From assembly GCA_963281255.1 (NCBI GenBank), contig OY725495.1, positions 2,852,001 to 2,916,000 of the forward strand: a DNA stretch of 64,000 nt, written 5' to 3'. Positions within the stretch are counted from its first letter, which is position 1. Each line of letters starts with the position of its first letter. Shown in pieces: positions 22,101 through 34,500 of this stretch. Origin of the DNA: Aphrocallistes beatrix. Taxonomy: Eukaryota; Porifera; Hexactinellida; Sceptrulophora; Aphrocallistidae. The notes under the pieces are model-generated. The model had not been told where the DNA came from. It saw only the letters and a list, made by a program, of their open reading frames with translations, and searched no databases. The translations under genes were made by a program, and so were the position numbers.

Positions 22101-22217
22101 CCATCTGGTGTGTCCCTAGTCCCATGTGTAATGTGTCATTTAATTGACAAGTGTCAGGATATTGGCAATATTTCACCGAACACTTGCTTGTATTTGAAAG
22201 AATGGTTAACATTTTAA
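16148..22217 (+). CDS. POLR3F: RNA polymerase III subunit RPC6 (RPC34)
   Basis: POLR3F/RPC34 is the winged-helix subunit of the Pol III-specific RPC3/RPC6/RPC7 subcomplex, which opens tRNA and 5S promoters with TFIIIB in the nucleus. Three exons join in phase: 16148-16398, 17260-17416 and 21678-22217, giving 315 residues (human protein 316). Donors are AG|GTTAGT and CAG|GTTGGT; acceptors are TTTGTAG and TCTTTAG. Residues 1 to about 84 form the first winged helix (ITERHLKEDQPEL). Exon 2 holds the second (LVYHSLEGA..STDIRRRTNLPQTQ). Exon 3 begins VTRILKQLESQGLAKTVK. The C-terminus, PCVMCHLIDKCQ..NTCLYLKEWL, keeps four cysteines (286, 289, 295, 306) matching the iron-sulfur site of the human protein. 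Overall identity is modest, suggesting fast evolution. The introns carry Helitron-like copies, hairpins and a MITE. Confidence is high because both ends and all phases agree. Confidence 0.9.
16533..16917. mobile_element. Helitron-like copies in head-to-head arrangement (B)
   Basis: A 5' start, TCCTTACTATTAGAACT at 16533, is followed after 40 bases by an inverted pair of 3' halves: a reversed end at 16575 (CAAGCGCGCTTCGC) and a forward end at 16917 (GCGAAGCGTGCTTG). The two halves meet near 16745-16770 at TGATGCGTAATAATGACGTCATCATTACGCATCA. The arrangement makes a 340-bp palindrome inside the first POLR3F intron. Confidence 0.65.
17562..18035. repeat. Fold-back element in POLR3F intron 2
   Basis: CTTGGTGGCAGCATAACTCAAAGGG near 17574 pairs with its complement near 18005-18035, and CGTGATACGAGGC near 17851 pairs with its complement near 17943-17957. 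The arms are imperfect and the centre is near 17900. Confidence 0.65.
18194..18280. repeat. Near-perfect hairpin, 32-bp arms
   Basis: CAACTGTGAAATTGAGCAAG... at 18196 runs to CCCATTTGTG. After a 12-base loop the exact complement follows, ending near 18278. The stem is long and essentially uninterrupted, which suggests a young fold-back or a structured RNA if transcribed in the POLR3F intron. Confidence 0.8.
18836..18985. repeat. Inverted repeat, about 60-bp arms
   Basis: GATAATATAATTTGGACTT near 18850 and AATATTTTGGAGTTATGAG near 18878 pair with complements near 18960 and 18915. It is a miniature fold-back element with imperfect arms, located in POLR3F intron 2. Confidence 0.6.
19344..19460. 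mobile_element. CAGGGCCGG MITE, copy 2
   Basis: A 117-bp element starting CAGGGCCGGGGGAACTGG and ending CCGCTGGGCCTG. It is almost identical to the copy at 36107-36223 and is the reverse-orientation relative of 10729-10866. Located in POLR3F intron 2. Confidence 0.8.
19461..20950. other. POLR3F intron 2: GACTC-rich repeats, no gene
   Basis: From about 19500 to 19905 the motif ATGACTCG or its complement CGAGTCAT recurs at irregular spacing, suggesting a decayed palindromic element. The rest, to 20950, is AT-rich without recognisable features. A minus-strand frame at 20573-20806 has no recognisable product. Confidence 0.45.
20951..21498 (-). mobile_element. Helitron-like element, copy C (full length)
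   Basis: Minus orientation: the plus strand begins CAAGCGCGCTTCGCTTGC (the 3' terminus) and ends AATAGTAAGGA|T (the 5' terminus TCCTTACTATT). It is 548 bp long. It includes the sub-blocks GGCGGACACAAAGTGTCCGCC (a perfect palindrome) and CGCCCTGCGGGCG. It is the best-preserved full copy in the window and ends only 180 bases before POLR3F exon 3. Confidence 0.7.
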
Positions 22218-22353
22218 TGATGATATTAATGATGTATTTTGTTCTTAACGATATAAAATATTGAAAAAATGGGTGCAGGAAGCATCTTTGGGAGGATTAT
22301 TACCTTTAGTCACTAGCTAAATTTCAGCTTTTTACAGAGAATGATCTGAAGTT

Positions 22354-22359
22354 AATAAA
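22354..22359 (+). promoter_or_regulatory. Candidate POLR3F polyadenylation signal
   Basis: AATAAA lies 137 bases after the POLR3F stop codon on the sense strand. It is the first canonical hexamer downstream. Confidence 0.45.
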
Positions 22360-22619
22360 AATATATTTTAGAATTCTCCGTTTTCAGAACGACAAGAATT
22401 ATCTCTTCAATATGACTGGTTTAGAATTGCAATAAAATTATCTAAGCAGTTCAAATGCTACCCAAAAGTTCGATTTTTTTTACTTTGAAACATAACTGTT
22501 TAATTACTGTTGTAAAACAATTAATGTGGCATAATTAACCCTAATTATAATATCAAAAGCTCTATGCCTACCCTCTACTGAATTGTATGTCCTGGGTAAA
22601 GTTGGTTATATCCTATCTC

Positions 22620-22775
22620 TCACCATAGGCGCCGAACCCGGGGGGACTGGGAGGGCTCGAGCCCCCCCCTGGATTCGAAGATGGCCCATAGATGCAATAC
22701 AAAATTTAGGGCTGAGCCCCCCCTGGAACCCCGAAATTGTCTTTAGATTTCGAAAAGTTCGGTGCCCCTGTCTCT
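22620..22775. mobile_element. hAT-like MITE with GGGGCACCGAAC ends
   Basis: TAGGCGCCGAACCC at the left and GTTCGGTGCCCCTG at the right form an inverted pair of about 145 bp with GAGCCCCCCCTGG blocks inside. A relative occurs at 52366-52490 (ending GTTCGGCGCCCCTG). TCTCAC occurs on both flanks, but a clean octamer could not be aligned. Confidence 0.6.
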
Positions 22776-25524
22776 CACGTTCCATATTTCGGTCGTAGTT
22801 ACTCATCACCACTACTATTCCTGTGTGATTAATCAAATGATCTAGACAACGTTCTCAATTTATTAATTAATTAAATAATTAACCACAAACAATTTCAGCA
22901 AGATTTTTTGGCAAGATGTCTTTCTGAAAGGTGGGCAGACACGTTGCCAATCAGTCAAGAAGAAGTGATACAGCTTCCTACATTTATGGGTATTCTTTCT
23001 GTGTGGTAGAGTCTCGTAACTTTTCAAAGAGTCAGTAGGATAAAGGGATTTGTGCAGCAAAGGATTAACGACGAAAACCTTATTTCTCTCTACGAATGTT
23101 GCTTTGAACATCATTATGTCATATTTTAATTTTTTTCGTTATAATTTATCTAAAAATCCAGATATTCCCCCAGTTATGTCTACAATTCCAGTTGGATGGT
23201 TTCGAGAGGATATATTCGTTGAACTCTCAGGAATCTGTTTGTTGAAGATGAAATACTAAATTGTGATGAATTTCCCATTTGGAGTTTAAATGAGTATTGA
23301 TTTCCACTGAATTTATTCAAAGCTGGATTTATAGAGACCCTCAAGAGGAACTAATAACATTATTATTTGTATAGATTTATTTATTGATCCACAAACTACA
23401 AATTTATTTTATTCAATTAATTTAGAATTTAATGCGATTATTATACACAACTATTCTCTTATTATTTATAAAATGAACATGTATGTATGTAACAGCTATC
23501 GGTGTGGATTTTAATAACTAGTATTGGGTAGAAACATGGATTTAGGTTATAGCTATGGATAATAGCTCTATCTGATGAAGTTGCAATTGAGCTATCTTAC
23601 GAGTATTTCATGTGCACTGCATATACGTGCGTATATATTTCCTATCTCTCATCTGTGGGTATTTAAATGCTTCCCTTGGAAATCCTTTGATCGGCTAACC
23701 AGGGAAATAAGGCAGGAATGAATATATTGATTGCATTGTGACAGCCCTTAGGGTTGGTTTCAACTCAGTTGTATGCAAAAGCTGTTTGTATGTACTTCTA
23801 TTACAACCGAGTTTTTTCATAATACCTTGAGCCCATATTTAGAGAGATCTGAGATCGACCGGATCGCAGAGAAAATTGACTTCTAAAAGTTGCCAAACAT
23901 GAAGGATTTCTCATCTAGTCTGGCGTCCAGAGATTTTAGCCATCTCCTTTCAGACTCAAAGCTAACCTACAAGTACTACTTATATTAAATCTTCGTAAAG
24001 CATCTTGAGATGAGAGATTAATTGTCACCGTTCATTCATCCAGAGAATCCCTGGATATGCAATGATACGAATATGGATTCTAAATCGAATTTTAAAAAAT
24101 CCCCCATAGACGGGTTGGGAGTGTTCAATTCTCGAAATGGTACGCAACATTATGCAGCATTACCTTCTCAGGCAATGTGGAAGCACACCCCATCCCATCT
24201 GTGGGGGGCTCTTATATACTTAAATTAATTAAATCCTAAGTTGCCCCAGGATGTGTTGCGTCATTTCCGGTTTGAGCTATTTTTAACAGGAAGTTTGGGG
24301 TAGTTACTATAAATAGAAAAATCCTAGGGGCAAATCAGGTTAAATGATGATGACGAGACAATATTTTTAATTGCAAATGAGTAGCAGGTCAATACACAAT
24401 CGCATTCAGTTTGGAATACTTTTCGAGTTTCTCCAAGTAGCTTTGACGCGAATATGGAATTGAATTGCTTTCATAAATTAGCAAAGATTGAAATCACAAA
24501 ATGCTGCTCAATCATGATTGTCCATCCAAGTGGCAAAACTAGGGGAGGCCGGAGGGGTCTATCTACCCTTTCAGGATTTTCCCTCTCCACTCCCGCCCTA
24601 AATAACCTAGTTTGCCTCCTGTCTAGCATAAGATATAGAGTAGTTTATATCTAGTCGGTACACATCTGCATCTACAGCTACATAAATCAAATAATTTCAA
24701 AATTAATATGTGAATATCTTAACTAATCAGCACACGAATTTACAGGCATCCGCTAGGATACTATGATTCATTTAATAATTGTGCATAATATGATATAATA
24801 TATAATTAGATGCAATACAATAATTACATGTAGCAAGTACATTAACAATTATAATACCGAATACTTTTCAGAATTGAATACACGCACTACCTTCACTAGT
24901 AACGCAATAAAGTCATTATTAGCTGTGTTATAGCATTTTATCCATATTGGAATTTTTTTAATTTTAACGAGCGCAGTTCCTCGAAATAGCAAATCTATGT
25001 ATAATATCAGAGGAAGAAACTTGAGAACAAGTTACCGAAAATGATTTCTAGGTGGCTAGCACCAGAAAATTATGGATCTTTGACCCTCAGAGATATCTAT
25101 GACATATTTAATCAAAGGTAGCCCTAACCGCAGCGAATATCAATCCAATTTAAATACCGCACATTCTTTGCATCCGTCCCAATAAAATCCATTCTACGAG
25201 ACTTCGTTCCAAGGTTTAACGAACATGATACGTGGCATGGCTCCAATACTTTATACGGTTGATTCGAGTGTGCAATTGTAAACTCGAGGAAAGTTTCAAA
25301 TGCAAACTCGTGGAAAACACTACTAGATTCCAATTCTTTTCGCTACTAACATTGAGTATTTTCTAGATTACTCTCTTTATACGATAATATCAATCTTCTA
25401 CACTTAGCTGATACTATGTCTCGTGAGTATAAGCAATAGGTGAGTTTATCTACTATAATGTACATTCATAGTAGGAGTATTACCTATCTCTTTAGGCAAT
25501 CACTTACAGCGTTCCCTTACCTTC
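22776..25524. other. Intergenic DNA between POLR3F and CCNK
   Basis: No exon is recognised. Near 24104-24205 CCCATAGACGGGTTGGGAGTG and a partial complement, CACACCCCATCCCATCTGTGGG, suggest a small inverted-end element. The 5' leader and promoter of CCNK should lie towards the right end. An acceptor-like TCTCTTTAG at 25488-25496 or TTACAG near 25508 may end a leader intron. Confidence 0.4.
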
Positions 25525-28500
25525 ATGTCTTGGTACTTCTCCAAACAACAAATCGAGAATAGTCCCTCTCGCCGGGCGGGCATCAGTGAAGCAGATGAGA
25601 ATAAACTCCGCAAAGAAGGCGCCAAATTCATTATGACCTGCTCCGCTAGCCTCGGCCTGCGCTACGATACCATCGCGACAGCTGTGGTCTTCTTCCACCG
25701 GTTCTACATGGTCGAGTCGATCGCCGAGTACAAGAAGGCCGTGCTGGCCAGCGCCTGCATGCTACTGGCGGGGAAGGTAGAGGAGACGCCCAAGAAGGCC
25801 CGCGATGTTCTCAAGACGGCCAAGGACGTTCTCAAGCCGGGAGATTGGGCGGCCTTCGGAGAAGATCCGAAGGAGAGTCTGTTTATGTTCGAGAGGATCT
25901 TGCTGAAGAGAATAAACTTTGAACTCAACGTCTCTCATCCTTATACACATCTGCTCAAATTTGCTAAAGGGCTAAAGGGAGACAAGACGAAGTTACAGAA
26001 ACTGGTTCAAGTAAGTTACACTCCCTATTTCTTCCCTATCCGAATCTTCATTAAATCTCACTTCCATACATTATGCGCTGGAGTGAGTTCTTTGTTTAAT
26101 GTTTCAATTTCCTTTAGTTTCTGATCGATTACTTAAATATTGCGAGATTTTAAAACGCATTACGTATTATCGGCGGCGGTCATATAAGTAATCCTTTCGA
26201 TTATATCGAATAAAATACACAAACAGTTACGGATTCTAATCGCTGCTTCAGGTATGAGGGTGGTAATACTTCGTCTTAATATTGTATAAGACAATAGTAC
26301 TAAATCATAGAATTCCGTCGAAGAAAAAAGTGAGTGGATACCTTTGCTACAAATTTCATTAGGATAAATTTTCCTGTACTCACGCAGTCTTAGTTATTAT
26401 GGTCTATGGAGATTGCGATTCGAATATTTTCAATGATTTTAGATTTTTCGAATCTAAGACCTAGATCGTCAGGTTGTGGAGAAGAAATGTGTCCTGGCAC
26501 GCAGCGAAAATCGCGAATCAGGCCCAAAGCTTCTTTAAAAAATATCTTCATAATCGATGTTCCATGACGATTTAGCTCCAGATACCTTTAATTCACCATG
26601 GAGATATTTCACAAATCCATTGAATTTATTGAGAGAAGATATACTCGCGAGTTCAAATTAGGTACATTTTGCAAATCACCCAAAGTACACTCTTTACATC
26701 ACCAAAAATCTGATCCAAATGGCTCTCAATATGCACTGATCTAACATCCAATATTTCTACGAATTTATGTTCTAGGAAAATGTGAGAGCTAATTTTTCCT
26801 AGAATTTAAAGACTCTGGAAATATAATTTAAAAAAGCAGTGGACCCTGAATTCGGCACATAAGGCACATTTTTTCTCTTTAAAACTTGCCATATAAAAAA
26901 CAGTTCCAGGCCTTAGACTCGAATAATTTCCCAAAATATTTGACAGTATTCGAATTACGATCTCTAAAGACCATAATACCCAAGATGTTCAAGTTTTAAA
27001 GTTTCATATCCAATAAAGCTTGTAACAGATCCTATGGGTCACCCTATATACAAAATCCGCACACTTGGGTAGCGCGGCTAGCGAACATTTTGTGTTTACA
27101 GAGCTACCCTCCGGGCGCCTGGGAATGTTAACAAATTTAAAAGTCCCTACTGGACCAATATTTATTACTTTCACAAATCCCTTTTAAATTTGCTTAATTT
27201 ATGAGTATATAGTAACCCAGGGGTCGGCAAACTCCGGCCTAGCTTGTATTCCAGTCCGGCCTAACGTATCGACTTCCTTCAAGGTGTTACATTTTCTATG
27301 GCCTGCACTGTGTATATATTAAAGTACCTTATTATAGGAATGAAATTAAGGTCATGGAAATCTACGCTCAAGGAAATTATCGCGAAGGAATTTACGCGAT
27401 TTGGACAAATTCGCGTTAATTTCGTATAATAAAATATACTCAATCGTCCAATTAGAACACTTCGCGTGTTCAATGCTGATCAATTTTCCTTTTGCTTATA
27501 TTTCATGGTCAGAATACCGACATATAGTTTTGAATAAAGCAGCACTTCCTTGGACATCTTGTTTCTTCTGGCCTAGCGCCTTCTTGACCCCCTGAAATGG
27601 CCTAGTAGTCCGAAAGTTTGCCGACCCCTGTTGTAAACAAAAAAATCAATAAAAGATCAAAATATTATATTCGAAATCTCCCCCCCCTAAAAACACCATG
27701 TCAACCTTTAGAAGCTAGTCTCTAGCATATTTATCAAAATTCGTTGAAAGGCGTGAAAATACACATACGTATCACCCCTTTTTATTGCTATACACTAATT
27801 AAAATCAACATATATATCCTTACTATTAAAACTCTGTTTGTGTATAATGTTTGTGTATATATATACACTGCCTGAACAAAAGTATTCGTACACCCCATAA
27901 TTCCCCACACAAATAGTTATAATACTGATTTATTTAGCGAGTCAAGGTATTTAATTGGTAAGAGATACGCTTAATTTAACTTCAAATTCGAATTCTCCAT
28001 ATTCGAATTACTCACTTTTTAAACTTTCAACTTGTTTACACTCCCACAAGGTTAAAAAAATTCAAACTGTGCCACCTCAGACCACCAATGCCATCATATA
28101 CAATGGTGATCACTCGCGACATGTGGCATAGGAAAGCAAATGCTGAAAATACTTATTCTTGAAGAAGAGTAATTAAGTTGAAAACTTATAAAGTGGGTAA
28201 TTTGAATGTGGAAAAGTCAAATTAAGTGTATCTCTCACAAATTAACTATTCTTGAAACGCTAAATAAATCAGTATTACAACTATTTATATGGGGAATTAT
28301 GGGGTGTATGGATACTTTTGTTCAGGCAGTGTATATATACCCAAACATTAATCGATTTTTATTAGTAAGGATGGCATTTTATTTTGGTGTCGTACAATGA
28401 TTTCTATTGTGAGAGTGAAGCCATAAATATTGTATGGAAAAGGTGTGAAAAATTGTTTTACATTTTTTTGCAGAGGTGTGAAAATTTCGCTTAGATCTTC

Positions 28501-31500
28501 GAAATTAATCATAGACTCATCATTTGACACCTACTAATAGCTCTTAAATACTTTCAAGCCTTAACTTAATTTTGTAAAGTCGTGTCTCTCGCTTGTGGAG
28601 GTAACTGACAAACACTTGATTTACAGATGCCCTTCAGGCACTCAATGGAACAGACTAAGATAGGCTCCCTAAGCCCCCTAAATCAATAATAATTAAAGGG
28701 TGATTGTGAGGTTTTATCCATTATGAGTAAGAATATTGAATATGAAACCAATTCAGAGAATGTCATTTGCATCATGTGCTAACCTCTATTTTGTAAAGCA
28801 TATTTTTCCTACCGCGATCACTTTGATCGTTTATTCAATTGTAATGCCTATCGATGACGTAATCATTAAATTAAATCCGGGAATTAAATTGTGTTTTTTT
28901 GTTAACGTTATTTTGGCAACTCATTTGTATTATGATTCCTATCTTGTGTGGCAAAATAATGACACAATTTATTTGCCAAAATTATGGCTTACGTTCGAGT
29001 CCAGACTTAGGTCCTCGAAACATATTTGACTTAATTCCGATAGGCTGTAACCCATTGTTATCATCTATGGCTAATGCCTTTCTAACTTTGAACTTATTGC
29101 AGTGTCATTATCTGGTGCTTAAAAGGTTAAATTACCCCAAATAGACCGATATTTGAAGAATTAAAATTGCCACTTTTGAACAAAAGAAAGAAAATAGTAG
29201 TTTTTCTCCAAAAGAGGAGAAAACCCCCTCCCAAGGCATTTTGGGTGAAAATACGCAGTTTTTTGTCCAAAAGTAACCTTTTTACAATTTGATATATTTC
29301 GTTAATTCAAGTTATTTTATTATTTTTAGGAAATTCTCAATCAGCGAATAGTAATTCGTGGATATCATGTGTGAATTCATGTGTCTATATGAATTATTCT
29401 CTCCTATGGGAATTCATAACTTCTCAATCAAACTATTGAATACGTAGCATACATTGCACACGTGTTTCTTGCTTGCTCTTCTGGTCAGGGTTGGCAGGTT
29501 TAACCCAACCCCTGGGTTTCAACCGGGCTGGGGAAAACCCCCTTTTGTGGATAAAGCTGGGTTAAACCAAGTTAAACCTCATTATTCTAAGCGAATAAAC
29601 TTTATTAGGTCATATCCATTTGGTATTACAAAGAGAATCAATATTCTGTCGATAGCTTCATACAAACCAAACTGAGGAAAAGGTTGGGCGTAGAGAAGGC
29701 ATCCAAACTAGTTACTTGTCATTGTCAACTAGGAGGATCTGTTGAGTTTGACTGGTGACTATCATTAATTATAAATAGCAGTTGACAATTTTGCACTGAC
29801 AGTGATATCTAGACATATCATTAACGTTTATTGTCGAAAAAACCCCGTTCAATCCGGTTTATCCAATTTAACCCGGTTTAAACCGGGTTTAGACCCGTGA
29901 GCTGGGCTAAACCTATTCAACCCAGGTTAAATTCCAACCCTGCTTCTATGTAATACATACTTGCTATAAGGTAGATAACATCTCTAAATACGTCTGTCTT
30001 ACTGTTATAATCAATATAACTCTAAAAATCACAAAATAAGTCAATTTTTCATTTTTTGATGCGTAATGATGATGTCATAACAGAGCTAGAGTGATGAGTC
30101 ATCATTTTTTGATAGTTGTATCACATGTGGAGAATAATAATATATACATTCTATTCAAATTTCAGTCTTTTATCATCTAAAATGGTCGAAAAACTGAAAC
30201 TTCTAATTATAAAAAAGGTGACAATAACGTCATAATTCCATGATGAGTCGACATTTTCTTCTGAGGTCAGGACTTAGTGGAACCATAGCCAAAAGACTCC
30301 CACATGCCAAAAATCAGCTTTCTACGCCTGGCAGTTTTTAGTTTTAATAATAAGGATTTATTATTGTGAGTGAAGCCATATGCTGTAGAATGTATTGAAA
30401 GGTGTGAAAATTTGTCTCGTTGTTTGGGGAATTGTCAAATTTCGATATTCGTATTGCTCACCATTTGTTACCTATCTACCTGTCAATATTCATTTTCCTA
30501 CACTCGCTAGTTCTTCAATCAATTTGGACCAAAAACGACTCGAAAAATCCTAGGCATTTGATATGCGTGTATAAGATACACTTGCACCGCCACTTAAACG
30601 CTCTAGCATTTGTAACCACACCAAGTATAGTGATATACGTATTGATTAACTGCCTATATATGGTCACAATTCCCCAGAGGTTATATAACCCTACCTTATA
30701 GGTAGCCTGGAACTTTATTAACGACAGTCTGGTCACCACTCTCTGTTTGCAGTGGGAGCCAGAGCCTGCCGCCATAGCCTTCCTCTACCTGGCAGCCAAG
30801 CTGTCCAAGCTGGATCTCCAGGGCGCCTCGAAGAAGTCCTGGTGGCTCAAGTTCGTGAACAACGTGGATCAGCACGACCTGGAGGACATCTGCGGGATAG
30901 TGCTGGACTCCTATGATGAAGACGAAATGGAGAAGGAAGGTAGGTAGGATGCTACACTTCCCTTGTGCACTGAGATTGCTACCTACCTGAAATTATTTGT
31001 AGAAAGGGATGTCTTGGGCCTCATCTAGCACCTTCGTTTTAGAAACGTTAAAAACATACGTACAATGATTATATAAGGCAAACCATTTAATACTAGTATA
31101 CCGGAATATTTCCGGAGTGTTTCTTCTTGCCATCTTCCTGATTTCATTTTAAACCTTCGAAGGGGATTGGTTTTGAAATTGATCAAATCCGCAATTTAAA
31201 AATGCCCTTAGCAGACGGGATGGGAGTGTGCATTATAGAAGTGTTATGCCTTATGGCATGGACGGCGAGTGACGTCTGTCCTTCCGTCTGCTCGTTTCTC
31301 AAAACCTACTTGACACCGAACTGCCCTAAATTTGAATTAAATTTTCTTTTATGATTTTGGATACGAGTTTTCTAAATTCACAGAATTTGCAGGGGCGACA
31401 GAAGTGGTCAGACCATGGCTAGCCTATTTGGATGCTTGTAATGCTAAAAGGGCGTTGATCTTGACCACTTACAAATGCCTCCGTCTCGCTTGGTTTGGTA

Positions 31501-34500
31501 AATGATTCTTGGTCATTCTTGCTCTCTGCATTAACTTCCAAGCACTGACATGGCCATCTTCCAAAGCACCTAATGTATGACCTCCTGTACTGAAAAATAT
31601 GGAGTACCAAGAATCGTTTACCAATAAAGTGGTCAGACCCATGACCTAACCGTAGTCATTGTGGTCAGACCCATGACCTAACCGTAGTCATTGTGGTCAT
31701 ACCCATGACCTAACCGTAGTCATTGTGGTCAGACCCATGGCCTAACTGTAGTCATTGTGGTCAAGGCTCATGGCCTAACTGTAGTCATTGTGGTCAAGGC
31801 TCATGGCCTAACCGTAGTCATTGTGGTCAGGCTCAAGGCCCTCTAGTATCACACAGCACCAACAGTGGTCAGGCCATGGCCAGACTGGCCTGACCGCTTC
31901 CGCCATCCCTGAGTTGTCAATTGTATCGGGCAACAAACTCCAATAACTTAATAGAGCTAGCCTTCTTTTAATATAATTAATAAATAGGTTTCAGTGCTCG
32001 ACAATATTAAACTTGGTGGTGGCTAATTTAACCACTTAATTATTTATATTAACACTTAATTATTTATATTAACACTTAATTATTTAATTTGATTTTCGAT
32101 CCGACACGGAAGGACAAAATGAGACACCTTTGAATGACCAGACTGGGTGTAAACTCAGGATCAATGAAGGCAAACCTATAATTGTTTGATGCTTAAGGTA
32201 CATAAAACAATTTTAATACCTTCTGCAGTTTATCTTTCTATATGACGTGCCATTTTTTTACAATCTTTATTTAAAAATTGATTATAAATTTCACACTACG
32301 CGATGCTAGTAATATAGAACTAAATTTAATTATAATACTCTTTGATTACTGAGTAAAATTAATATGATTTTTCTTGGGGCCTTCAAAAAGTTCTAATCCC
32401 ATATCTGTATCTCAAATGATAGTGAAAATAGAATACTTTCGATTTGTCAATTGTATTCCTCGTTTCTCAACCTTTTTCTTCTCGCGGCACCCTTTCTAAA
32501 CTTACACCTTTCAGCGGCACCCCTTAATTTGACTTAGGGGCAGGCCAATGAACAAATGATAGTAAAAGTGGAGATTGATTTGAATTATTACGACTTTATT
32601 ATAGAATAACTAATTAATAAACTAGGAAATTATTGTGAATATTGTGTAATAAATTATTCAAGAGGATTGTCAGAGGACAATCATCAAATTCAACATTGGC
32701 AATTGTATCAATAGAAAATAAAATAAAGCAGTATGTAAGTGTGGTAAGGCCTGCGGCACCCTAATGGCACCCCAGGGTGCCGCGGCACCCCGGTTGAGAA
32801 CCACTGCCTTAGGGGCTCAGCTTCCAAATTGTATATTGTTTTATTTTAAAAGGATAATTATTGTGGTTCCTACATTATATTTTTGTACATCGGTTTAAGC
32901 TAGTCCCTTTGAACGTGATTTTTGGGGTTCCCTTTGATACATTTCAGTTCTGAGCAAATTTAGATTAAAACTGATCCCGCCATCGAATTCTACGCATAAA
33001 CTAACATATAGATTGAATTATCTGAAATATTCTAGTTTTAGGCTGATGGAATGTGTTTTTAAGTGGTTTACTACCATTTTTGTCCCATTTTTAAGTGGCG
33101 AAAATTGATCAAAAATCCACTAAAAGTAGCATGATATTTTTTCAACACGAGCAATTCTATTGAACACCTCCCGTTTACTCTTTCACATTGGTTCTTAATT
33201 GTTTAACCCTTTAATGATCTTATTTTACGATTTTCACAATTTTTATTCTCCAAATTTAGTTTTAATCCATTTTCAATTGCAAGATTCCAACTTTTCGATA
33301 CTTCTCTAATGTAAAAAATGTACAAAAAGTACAAAAATATAATGTAGGAACCACAATAATTGGATTCTTAAAATAAACCAATAAATAAATTAGGGACTGA
33401 GCCCCTAAAGAATACAATGGACATATCGAAAGTATCCTATTTTCACATCATTTGAGATACAGATATGGGATTAGAACTTTTTGAATGCCCTAATATATAC
33501 GTACAAGCGCGCTTCGCTTACTTGCGGACACCTTGTGTCCTCAAGATCCGAAAATAATATAATATTCTAAATCTACGCCCCTGAAAACCCCATGTCAACC
33601 GTTGGAAGCCAGTCTCTAACCTATTTTTGTAATTTGTTTACTTTATGTATCTTATGTAAACAAAAGTAAGCAAAATTTATCATATTGATCTTAAAATATA
33701 ATCTTCGAAATTTACACCCCTAAAAACCCTATTTCAACCTTTGGAAGCTATTCTCTAGCCTATTTTTGTAATTTGTTTACTTTATGTATCTTATGTAAAC
33801 AAAAGTAAGCAAAATTTATCATATTGATCTTAAAATATAATCTTCGAAATTTACACCCCTAAAAACCCTATTTCAACCTTTGGAAGCTATTCTCTAGCCT
33901 ATTTTTGTAATTTGTTTACTTTATGTATCTACTACTATTGTACACAAAAGTAAACAAATAATTTATCATATAGACCATAGGGCGCCAAGTGTAGGTACCT
34001 GTGGGGGGCCGTGGTGCCGGGCAGTGGAGCAGTGGAGGAAGCTGTGGTATGGCAGGACTCCACACAAACTTATGGGTTACAACTAAACCCCAAAATTATA
34101 TCAATTGAGTCTTTCGAATATATATCTCAATTACATTTTTCTACCACTATAGTCCGAGATTTTCTTTTCCCTAGGTAACAACAATAGCTGTATATCGATA
34201 TTTGAGCATCTAAGATTCAAAAAATTTAAAAAACACCTCGAGTTTACTTAAAAGCGACTTAACGGGAGGAGATAGATATTAGGTTATTTGAGACAAAATA
34301 TTTATTAGGCATCACAACACTTTTCTGTATAAATATTTTCATGATCAGATGATAATGATTCATCAATAATTACATCATGAATAAAAAATATTATTTATAT
34401 ACCCCGTTTGCCTCCATCTTTATCATGCAGTCGCCATCCCGACATCCTACAAATGTGCCGTGATACTAAGTGGGTATGGTCTAGCTCAGTATTGCTCAAA

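Noticed and set aside
22863-23114. Minus-strand 83-codon frame with CRKLYHFFLTDWQR
   Set aside because: Looked transposon-like at first, but no conserved block or terminal repeats were found.
28736-29029. 97-codon frame in CCNK intron 1
   Set aside because: The hydrophobic stretch suggested a membrane protein, but there is no family match, splice or poly-A context.
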